The notes under the pieces: model-generated
Told to the model about the DNA's origin: nothing
Databases searched by the model: none
What the model saw: only the letters and a program-made list of their open reading frames with translations
Source of the DNA: Streptococcus panodentis
Lineage (GTDB): Bacteria; Bacillota; Bacilli; Lactobacillales; Streptococcaceae
NCBI RefSeq assembly: GCF_017884005.1
Contig: NZ_QFAY01000046.1
Coordinates: 1-5,656, forward strand
Direction: 5' to 3'
DNA: 5,656 nucleotides
Shown here: positions 1 through 4,286 of the stretch, in pieces
How the letters are laid out: the number at the start of each line of letters is the position of its first letter
How positions within the stretch are numbered: position 1 is the first letter of the stretch
Position numbers and translations under genes: made by a program

Positions 1-82
1 GATTAGCATTATTTTGTGTCTAAACTCTTGAGGGATAAGGGGTTACGGGAGATTTGATGGTTACAAGTTTGAGTTATCTAAA
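1..82. other. Left edge after the toxin gene: no gene or terminator seen
   Basis: No ribosome binding site followed by a convincing start is visible for an immunity gene, and there is no stem with a T-run. Positions about 16-60 carry short G runs (GAGGGATAAGGGGTTACGGGAG on the plus strand, interrupted here), unlike the AT-rich toxin tail. This could be the edge of another inserted element, but 82 bases are too few to tell. Confidence 0.3.
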
Positions 83-1240
83 TTAAAATCCAAATGCAGT
101 TCCAAGCCCACTAAAGAAACCTGAAACTCCATCGCCTATAGATTTTCCAACCGACTTCACTGTATTACCTACAAACTCTGTTCCTTTATTCCAAACATCA
201 TTAACAGCTTTTCCTACTGTATTATCATAAAAGAAATCAGCTACTTTATTAACGCCCCAAGAAACAGCAACACCCGCTGCAACCCCAATAGCATAACCTA
301 TCACTGTTCCTGCTCCTGGAATAGGGATAAAGGTACCTAATGCAGCGCCTATTGTGCCCCCTATCCCCCCTGCAACTGAAGTAGTGACTGCAGTAGTAAC
401 TGTACCTGAAATCCATGAATGAATTGCTGTTTTTATGGCTGCATTAGGTAAACTTTCTCCGTTGTCTAATTGATCTTTAAAGTCTAAGAAAGTAAACAAA
501 CCATTGAGAGCTTTACCCGCTCCTTGGATAATCGGTTTAGCTTTTGAAAATACATTCCCCACAATATTCCCAATTCTACCAGCAGTATTAGCATCTCCAG
601 TAGCAGAATATGCGCTTAGTAAGCTAGTGATTGTCGCTTCTGCATTAGCTCCATTAAACCTCTGCGCAACAAATTCGTAAAATTGAGGCGCTCTTTCTCT
701 AATCTTATCTGGCCCTTCCTCCATCAATGTCAGCAATGTATCTCGAGACATTTCTCCCATAAACGATTCAAAATCAATATCGTTTTCTTGGCAATATTTT
801 TGAGCTGCAACCCAGAAGTCCTCTACTTCCTTATTAGAAAGTTTGCTAGTTGATTCTTTCTTCTTAGACTCATTCTGTCCCAGCGCATGCTTGATATTCT
901 CCAGTAAATTACTATCTGGGTGATTTGACTGATAGTCTTGAAGTGTCTTTGTTTCTTCGTCTGTCAAAGACTTCCCTTCATCCACCTTATCAATCAAGCC
1001 TCGGATTTTCATCTCCTCTGCCTTGACCTGACGCGCTTGCTGTACATACTCTAAAACAGAAGAATCCACTCGGTCTGGATAGGCCGCCGCATATCGCTCT
1101 ATCGCCGTCAGCTCTGCTTCAGTCAGAGATTCGCCGTTGTATACCTTATCCAGCGCTGATAAATAGTTGTTCTCCATTGCTATCTCTCGATCAGCCCATC
1201 CTTGCTCAACATCACTCACCCAAGTTAAGTCCTCCGGCAA
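83..1240 (-). CDS. Glycine-zipper toxin body and tail of the broken LXG gene (up to 385 aa)
   Basis: The frame is long and clean, but the first possible start (TTG at 1240) has no convincing ribosome binding site and lies inside the LXG/linker junction. Residues 1-29 resemble the end of an LXG domain. Residues 30-82 and 83-125 are two linker repeats. A helical domain follows at about 134-260. Residues 276-330 form a long Gly/Ala/Val/Ile hydrophobic stretch with repeated GxxxG-like spacing (GGIGGTIGAALG, then GAGTVIGYAIG and AAGVAVSWG). A short amphipathic Gly/Ser/Val tail ends in GTAFGF. A C-terminal glycine zipper is described for the pore-forming LXG toxin TelE of Streptococcus gallolyticus, so membrane permeabilisation is the likely ancestral activity (inference). 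If still translated, a GTG at 1219 about 11 bases after GGAGG, or an ATG at 1177, are alternative starts. Confidence 0.7.
   Translation of the reverse strand: MPEDLTWVSDVEQGWADREIAMENNYLSALDKVYNGESLTEAELTAIERYAAAYPDRVDSSVLEYVQQARQVKAEEMKIRGLIDKVDEGKSLTDEETKTLQDYQSNHPDSNLLENIKHALGQNESKKKESTSKLSNKEVEDFWVAAQKYCQENDIDFESFMGEMSRDTLLTLMEEGPDKIRERAPQFYEFVAQRFNGANAEATITSLLSAYSATGDANTAGRIGNIVGNVFSKAKPIIQGAGKALNGLFTFLDFKDQLDNGESLPNAAIKTAIHSWISGTVTTAVTTSVAGGIGGTIGAALGTFIPIPGAGTVIGYAIGVAAGVAVSWGVNKVADFFYDNTVGKAVNDVWNKGTEFVGNTVKSVGKSIGDGVSGFFSGLGTAFGF
251..412 (-). other. Glycine-zipper hydrophobic segment of the toxin
   Basis: Residues 277-330 of the toxin-body frame are almost entirely Gly, Ala, Val, Ile and Thr. 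A Pro/Gly break (IPIPGAG, around residues 305-311) divides the stretch into two membrane-length hairpin arms. Glycines recur at three- and four-residue spacing on both arms. This is the expected form of a membrane-inserting glycine-zipper hairpin. The assignment rests on composition and spacing only. Confidence 0.65.
866..994 (-). repeat. Toxin linker repeat 2 (protein-level, about 43 aa)
   Basis: Residues 83-125 of the toxin-body frame contain GKSLTDEETKTLQDYQSNHP. This is the second copy of the SLTxxE linker unit and ends in a Lys/Ser-rich stretch. The same unit, nearly identical over KSLTDEETKTLQ, recurs in the toxin relic at 5533-5324. That links the two relics to one toxin family sharing a linker. 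Confidence 0.7.
995..1153 (-). repeat. Toxin linker repeat 1 (protein-level, 53 aa)
   Basis: Residues 30-82 of the toxin-body frame contain the pattern GESLTEAELTAIERYAAAYP, then DRV and a charged helix. The same pattern recurs exactly 53 residues later, with Gly36 matching Gly89 and Ser38 matching Ser91. The consensus is GxSLTxxExxxLxxYxxxxPxxV followed by a helix. It sits between the LXG domain and the toxic domain, so it is probably a spacer (inference). Confidence 0.7.
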
Positions 1241-1473
1241 AGCAAAGCCGCCACCGCTTCGGAATAGAGAATACAGCCCTGATAATAGGGAACCATGACG
1301 CCCGTCGCATAGGCACGGGCCGAGTCATAACCGCTTCCCAATAACTCTCCTGCGCTGCCGCCAAAACTCTCAAAAGCTGAAATCAAGCTCCGAAAGCCCG
1401 CAACCCGCGACTGCGAGGCCGGGGACAGGCTCGAGGACTGCGTTTGCAGACTGCCGTAGTTTACCTTTACCAT
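1225..1473 (-). CDS. LXG domain N-terminal fragment (82 aa, truncated)
   Basis: The ATG at 1473 follows AAAGGAAAAG with good Shine-Dalgarno spacing, and it lies 53 bases after the Lap-like gene. The protein begins MVKVNYGSLQTQSSSL and continues with SQSRVAGFRSLISAFESF, then a glycine-rich GSGYDSARAYATGV and YYQGCILYSEAVAA. This order (polar start, helix, YDSAKxY-like turn, then a QG..LYxEAV helix) is what I associate with the start of streptococcal LXG domains (PF04740). After about residue 76 it reads LLCRRT and stops, because the frame is lost. The DNA is clearly GC-richer than the neighbouring toxin tail. The product lacks most of the LXG domain, so it should not work alone as a secretion carrier. 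An annotation pipeline might call it a hypothetical protein. Confidence 0.65.
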   Translation of the reverse strand: MVKVNYGSLQTQSSSLSPASQSRVAGFRSLISAFESFGGSAGELLGSGYDSARAYATGVMVPYYQGCILYSEAVAALLCRRT

Positions 1474-1526
1474 AACTTTTCCTTTCGTGTTTGATTCTTT
1501 AGCTAAAACAGACTGTAGAAATTATA

Positions 1527-1880
1527 TTACTTCTGTTCTATTTTTTTACGGGTTTCGTATAATTCGTCTAACTGCTGATGATAGATTTGATACCGTTTCT
1601 TCAGTTCTTTGTCTTCCTCTTCAAAGTCAGTCGCAAGAGAATGAGTCACCTCTTCTATATCATCCAGCAGATACTGATAAAAGGGCAGGTGCCCCTTGGT
1701 CACTCCTCCATCTAAAAGGTTCTTAAAGTGAAACAGTGCACTCCCCTGTGAGGACATCACATCTTCCCGTATCCCTTTGAACTGGCGGTATTCAATCTCC
1801 AAATCTTCAATCTTATTTTCCAACTTATACTGCTGGCGCTTCAGAACCTCTAATTGGTCTTCTTGGGTTTTATTCATCAT
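1527..1880 (-). CDS. DUF3958-like small alpha-helical partner of LXG toxin (Lap-type)
   Basis: The 117-residue protein is almost all charged helix. It has a heptad-like N-terminal segment (LKRQQYKLENKIEDLEIEY), a central SSQGSALFHFKNLLDGG, and a C-terminal coiled segment ending in YETRKKIEQK. Size, helical make-up and position directly before an LXG gene match the DUF3958 (Lap2) family. Those proteins pair with a second small helical protein (DUF3130, Lap1) and bind the LXG stalk to deliver the toxin to T7SS. I see no signal peptide or membrane segment. AGGAG (1890-1886) lies 5 bases before the ATG at 1880 and 8 bases before a second ATG at 1877, so either may be used. A DUF3130-type partner would normally precede it, but none is present between the promoter and this gene. 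With its LXG client broken, it may have no cognate substrate. Confidence 0.7.
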   Translation of the reverse strand: MMNKTQEDQLEVLKRQQYKLENKIEDLEIEYRQFKGIREDVMSSQGSALFHFKNLLDGGVTKGHLPFYQYLLDDIEEVTHSLATDFEEEDKELKKRYQIYHQQLDELYETRKKIEQK

Positions 1881-1885
1881 AACAG

Positions 1886-1890
1886 CTCCT
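1886..1890 (-). promoter_or_regulatory. Ribosome binding site of the Lap-like gene
   Basis: AGGAG on the minus strand lies 5 bases before ATG 1880 and 8 bases before ATG 1877. Spacing slightly favours the second ATG, which would give 116 residues. Confidence 0.7.
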
Positions 1891-1906
1891 ATTTATCTTT
1901 TTATCC

Positions 1907-1935
1907 ATTATAACATATTACAGCAATGGGGTCAT
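1907..1935 (-). promoter_or_regulatory. Extended -10 promoter for the Lap-like/LXG unit
   Basis: On the minus strand TATAAT lies at 1912-1907, preceded by TG at 1915-1914 (TGT-TATAAT, an extended -10). ATGACC at 1935-1930 matches four of six bases of TTGACA with a 17-base spacer. Transcription would start near 1900, about 20 bases before the gene start. The promoter sits between the upstream terminator and the gene, so the Lap-like/LXG genes form their own transcription unit. Confidence 0.65.
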
Positions 1936-1950
1936 GAAATGATAGCATAG

Positions 1951-1980
1951 AAAAAAACCACCCAAAATAGATTCAGGCGG
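1951..1980 (-). terminator. Rho-independent terminator after the immunity/DUF5085-like operon
   Basis: Read on the minus strand, positions 1980-1958 form a 9-bp stem (CCGCCTGAA with TTTGGGTGG, including G-U pairs) around a 5-base loop TCTAT. Seven consecutive T follow at 1957-1951. It lies downstream of the 148-residue gene and just upstream of the next promoter, so it separates the two units. Confidence 0.8.
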
Positions 1981-2170
1981 TCACGATTACTAATTAAGAA
2001 CCTTTCTTTGTGCATTATCAGCTATCAGCTTTTTTAGATTATCCGCCATTTTTCCTCATTGTCAAAAAAACATTGCTATATAGGAGGGATAGGGCAAAAT
2101 AACATTTCCTAAAGTTCGGTACTTCCTTGCTTATAGCCAGATTCTTTAACTAATCGTGAAAAATTGGGGG
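1981..2170. other. Intergenic stretch with doubtful gene scraps
   Basis: No convincing gene lies between the end of the 148-residue gene and the terminator. Two scraps look faintly coding on the minus strand. One runs from about 2165 to 2109 and reads NFSRLVKESGYKQGSTEL, then stops. It has no start of its own and could be the 3' end of a lost gene. The other is a possible 19-codon ORF at 2049-1990, listed separately. A TTGACA (-35-like) with GATAAT 16 bases downstream overlaps that small ORF, but AT-rich DNA makes this weak evidence. Confidence 0.4.
1990..2049 (-). CDS. Possible 19-aa peptide or truncated gene start
   Basis: The ATG at 2049 follows GAGGAAAA, an acceptable ribosome binding site. 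The frame reads MADNLKKLIADNAQRKVLN and stops 10 bases before the terminator stem. The start MxxNLKKLIAxN resembles the opening of small helix-turn-helix regulators, so it may be a cut-off regulator, or simply chance. It is too short for any family assignment. Confidence 0.2.
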   Translation of the reverse strand: MADNLKKLIADNAQRKVLN

Positions 2171-2617
2171 TTAATAATAACCAACCAATAGCTCTAAGTA
2201 TCGTAGTCCGTCTTGCGGAACTATATGATAAAAAGGTGTTGCTATTTCCAAATCATTTTCTTCAAGTGACAGCACTAATTTTGCAAAACCGACTTCTGTC
2301 ATGGCGGAAAAATCCCCTTTAACAACCGTTTTTAACAAATCTCTCACTTCAAAATAAGTTGAAAATTTATATCCTTCTAAATGAAAAGCATTATTCGATA
2401 TGGGCATGAACATTTCAATATCAACTATCTCATTTAAGGGAACATTGTTTAAACTGTAGAAGAACGGACCTTTTAATTGATAGCCTGCTTCTGTAAGTTC
2501 TGAAACAAATTGACTTAAATGCTTGTCCATCTCACTGTAATGAAATGATGCTCTCTTTCTAACCACATTCTGAAATGCAATCTTTTCAACCTTCACAACA
2601 TCTACAGGTAATTTCAT
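2171..2617 (-). CDS. DUF5085-like small soluble protein, second of a pair
   Basis: The 148-residue protein has alternating beta and alpha character and no signal peptide or membrane segment. It begins MKLPVDVVKVEKIAFQNVV and has GPFFYSLNNVP at about 50-60, DIEMFMPISN at about 67-76, and a C-terminal pair of strands (ATPFYHIVPQ, LRYLELLVGYY). The layout resembles DUF5085 proteins, which I recall as T7SS/LXG-associated with a GyrI-like fold; this is not confirmed. The ATG at 2617 overlaps the TGA of the preceding gene (ATGA), so the two are translationally coupled and probably work as a pair. It lies at the operon end before the terminator. Roles as an accessory immunity protein or toxin chaperone are both possible, and the sequence does not decide between them. 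Confidence 0.6.
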   Translation of the reverse strand: MKLPVDVVKVEKIAFQNVVRKRASFHYSEMDKHLSQFVSELTEAGYQLKGPFFYSLNNVPLNEIVDIEMFMPISNNAFHLEGYKFSTYFEVRDLLKTVVKGDFSAMTEVGFAKLVLSLEENDLEIATPFYHIVPQDGLRYLELLVGYY

Positions 2618-3066
2618 CCTTCTCTCTCAACCTCGCAATATAAGTCCACTACATAGTCACCATAAAGGTCTAACACTGCATGGAAAATATTTACTAGTTT
2701 AAATCCTGCTTCAGAAATTGCTTTCTCAATTTCCTCATAGGGAATCGGTTCCTCCTGATTGTAGTGGCGATAATAAAAATCAGTCGTCAAATCTAAAGAC
2801 TCTTGGAAGAAAATACCTGATGTATTTTCTTCCTCTATTTCAAGTTGATTTCCTATCGTTGTAAAAACCAAAATATCCTGACTATTTTCTGACGGTACAT
2901 AGGTAAAGTATGTAGGTCCATCAAAATACAAATCATCTCCCATCATTAGTTGCTTAAATGATGTTGACGCATCTACCAATTGTTCATAAAAAGGGATTCC
3001 CGGCTCAATGGTTAATTCAAATCCAACCGCATTTTTCAGGCTTAACTGCCTTCTTTTAAACTTCAA
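2614..3066 (-). CDS. DUF5085-like small soluble protein, first of a pair (TTG start)
   Basis: I place the start at TTG 3066, one base after the TAA of the membrane protein gene. AGAGGAAAA precedes it at suitable spacing, and the result is 150 residues, matching the 148 of its partner. A longer frame from ATG 3123 would overlap the upstream gene by 56 bases and begin with residues that are only that gene's other frame. The protein opens MKFKRRQLSLKNAVGFEL. It has GPTYFTYVPSEN and ILVFTTIGN in the same places where the partner has GPFFYSLNNVP and EMFMPISN, and it ends with a helix plus DYVVDLYCEVEREG. The two are distant paralogues of one fold, DUF5085-like by my recognition. It is soluble with no export signal. 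The same TAA-A-TTG start survives as a stub at 4247. Confidence 0.65.
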   Translation of the reverse strand: MKFKRRQLSLKNAVGFELTIEPGIPFYEQLVDASTSFKQLMMGDDLYFDGPTYFTYVPSENSQDILVFTTIGNQLEIEEENTSGIFFQESLDLTTDFYYRHYNQEEPIPYEEIEKAISEAGFKLVNIFHAVLDLYGDYVVDLYCEVEREG

Positions 3067-3105
3067 TTTATTTTCCTCTCTTTCGTTTTTTGATTTGATG
3101 CAGAA
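3048..3105. repeat. 58-bp direct repeat, copy A
   Basis: It covers the end of membrane gene copy A and the start of the DUF5085-like gene. It matches 4229-4286 with 2 mismatches, and its first 30 bases are identical. The match stops abruptly at 3048 inside the DUF5085-like gene. Confidence 0.85.
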
Positions 3106-4048
3106 CAAGACTAGTAATCGCATCTAAGCTAATCGTATAACCAAAAATCCTTACAGTCCATGTTAGCCAAATTGGACTATTTGCCACATCTATATCCATC
3201 ACTCGTATATAAGACATCAAACTAAAAAACAAAACAACTTCAATAATTAAGCGAGATTTTGCTTTTCTGACATCCAGAACTTTCAACAGGCTCTGCTCCG
3301 TCAATTCCTCTGGCATCTCTTCCCAATAAGACTTATCTTTTATTCTCAGATAAAGTAAATAACCTACTTCGACAATTAGCCTAGAGAAGGCACTGATAAA
3401 TAAAATATTCCCTAATATCCCTAAAATACCCTGCCACGATTTTGTTAGAAAAGCTGCTGCTACTCCTCCTAAAATAGTAAGAGCAAAAATAATCCACAAT
3501 GATGGCTTACTAAAAACGCTAGAAGCAGCAAAATAGTTGGCATTGGTCCGCTGTTCTGAAAAACCTCTGCTTAACTGTTCTCTTAACCAACGTATATTAT
3601 AAAGAAGCAGTCCCAAAAAGAAAAGAAAGGAAAAGAAGAAAAAATATACCGAATAGCGCACCAAACCCATTAATGTATCATTTGTAAAAATAATCAGTAT
3701 GTACCCTGTCAAAACAAGTGATAACAATAAGCCATTTATCATGATTAAAAGCATGCTCGTTCCAAAAACTTGATGTTTATAGATTAGTTTTTTATCAAAA
3801 GAAAGCAACTGGCATACCACCAAGAACAACATATAAAAACATAAAAATATAAAAATATAATTCGTAAAAGGATTTACGTTATATTGTTCTTTTATATAGA
3901 AAAAAATATATATTGACTCAATTACAAAAAAGAATAAACCTGCCCAAGCTAAGGAAAGCATCCCAACAGAAGCCCGTGTGGAGCCCAACGCCTGAAAATA
4001 TTCTTTGTTCAATTCCTCTCGCTTTAAATCAGTGTTATTTTTAATCAC
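3068..4048 (-). CDS. Multi-pass membrane protein, probable immunity protein for a glycine-zipper LXG toxin (copy A)
   Basis: The 326-residue protein has about eight predicted membrane segments (roughly 30-52, 64-83, 96-120, 131-151, 183-202, 208-233, 265-285 and 295-316) and a basic C-terminus KKRKRGK. There is no cleavable signal peptide. A conserved soluble N-terminal motif LNKEYFQALGSTRASVG precedes the first segment, and a central loop RTNANYFAASSVFSK precedes the fifth. The GTG start at 4048 overlaps the TGA that ends a toxin tail, and its ribosome binding site GGAGGT lies inside that tail's Gly codons. Toxin-tail-then-membrane-protein order is that of an effector/immunity pair, and polytopic immunity is known for glycine-zipper LXG toxins such as TelE with TipE. 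Immunity is thus an inference from context. No recognised enzyme or transporter motif is visible. Confidence 0.65.
   Translation of the reverse strand: MIKNNTDLKREELNKEYFQALGSTRASVGMLSLAWAGLFFFVIESIYIFFYIKEQYNVNPFTNYIFIFLCFYMLFLVVCQLLSFDKKLIYKHQVFGTSMLLIMINGLLLSLVLTGYILIIFTNDTLMGLVRYSVYFFFFSFLFFLGLLLYNIRWLREQLSRGFSEQRTNANYFAASSVFSKPSLWIIFALTILGGVAAAFLTKSWQGILGILGNILFISAFSRLIVEVGYLLYLRIKDKSYWEEMPEELTEQSLLKVLDVRKAKSRLIIEVVLFFSLMSYIRVMDIDVANSPIWLTWTVRIFGYTISLDAITSLVLHQIKKRKRGK
3318..3562. repeat. Near-identical internal island of membrane gene, copy A
   Basis: The first 88 bases (3318-3405) are identical to 4496-4583. A second run from about 3466 to 3562 has only two mismatches. The intervening part and both flanks differ much more. 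The island encodes the central NANYFAASSVFSK loop and membrane segments 5-6. Confidence 0.8.
3966..4009. repeat. 44-bp identical island at the 5' end of the membrane gene, copy A
   Basis: It is identical to 5144-5187. It encodes the N-terminal motif NKEYFQALGSTRASV in both paralogues. Confidence 0.85.
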
Positions 4049-4200
4049 TTTCCACCTCCAAAGAAATTAGCAATAGAATCGCCTACTCCTTTAGCAAATG
4101 ACTGAGCATGACCAACTACGCTCTTCTCACCTATAGGCGTATTGATTATTGTATTTATTACCATCCCAGCTAAAGCACCTACAGCTGTCCCCAATGTTGC
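4045..4200 (-). pseudogene. C-terminal relic of a glycine-zipper toxin (51 codons)
   Basis: The open frame after a TAA at 4203-4201 reads ATLGTAVGALAGMVINT, then INTPIGEKSVVGHAQSFAKG and VGDSIANFFGGGK. The Gly/Ala stretch, then a Gly/Ser/Val amphipathic helix ending FFGGGK, parallels the end of the toxin at 83 (KSIGDGVSGFF). It is therefore the last part of a glycine-zipper toxin whose body is gone. Its stop overlaps the GTG of membrane protein copy A, and its final codons provide that gene's ribosome binding site. The lines just upstream (MNALTTFK in another frame) may be the same toxin after a small shift, or the end of another gene. Confidence 0.65.
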
Positions 4201-4247
4201 TTAAATGTTGTTAAAGCATTCATCAACCGCCTTCTTTTAAACTTCAA
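4179..4247 (-). pseudogene. Stub of a DUF5085-like gene fused to toxin debris
   Basis: TTG at 4247 lies one base after the TAA of copy B, exactly as in the intact gene starting at 3066, and encodes MKFKRR before the match ends at about 4229. The frame then continues in unrelated sequence (RLMNALTTFKQHWGQL) to a TAG. This is the 5' end of a lost DUF5085-like gene, cut within its first seven codons. Confidence 0.6.
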
Positions 4248-4286
4248 TTTATTTTCCTTTCTTTCGTTTCTTGATTTGATGCAGAA
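4229..4286. repeat. 58-bp direct repeat, copy B (ends at deletion scar)
   Basis: It matches 3048-3105 at an offset of 1181 bases. Its left boundary at 4229 marks the place where DUF5085-like sequence is replaced by toxin-tail debris. Confidence 0.85.

Larger units (their letters stand above)
83..1473 (-). pseudogene. LXG-family T7SS toxin gene broken by an internal deletion and frameshift
   Basis: This is one ancestral toxin gene now split into two reading frames. The first frame (1473-1225) starts with an LXG N-terminus. The second (open from upstream of 1240 down to 83) holds the end of the LXG region, a repeated linker and a glycine-zipper toxin tail. LXG domains are about 200 residues long. 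Here only about 76 plausible LXG residues precede the junction near 1240-1253, and the downstream frame resumes with GGGFALPEDLTW, which looks like the end of an LXG domain. The central coiled coil, roughly 100 or more codons, is therefore missing, and the join is out of frame. LXG proteins are secreted by T7SSb through the LXG domain with Lap partners, so the intact protein would have been an exported antibacterial toxin. An assembly collapse between LXG copies is an alternative explanation for the join. Confidence 0.7.

Noticed and set aside
1225..1250. Programmed ribosomal frameshift joining the LXG and toxin frames
   Set aside because: There is no classic slippery heptamer or strong downstream structure, and the LXG domain is far too short across the join. 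A deletion explains both facts.
1487..1726. 79-residue plus-strand ORF
   Set aside because: It lies antisense to the Lap-like gene, has no ribosome binding site, and its sequence has no protein-like pattern. The minus-strand frame is clearly the coding one.
2044..2075. TTGACA with GATAAT as a promoter
   Set aside because: Good matches by eye, but they would drive only about 60 bases before a terminator and lie in AT-rich debris. Not supported enough to list as a feature.
3067..3123. Longer start (ATG 3123) for the first DUF5085-like gene
   Set aside because: It would overlap the membrane gene by 56 bases and add residues that are only the other frame of KKRKRGK codons. TTG 3066 has a good ribosome binding site and gives the length of its partner.
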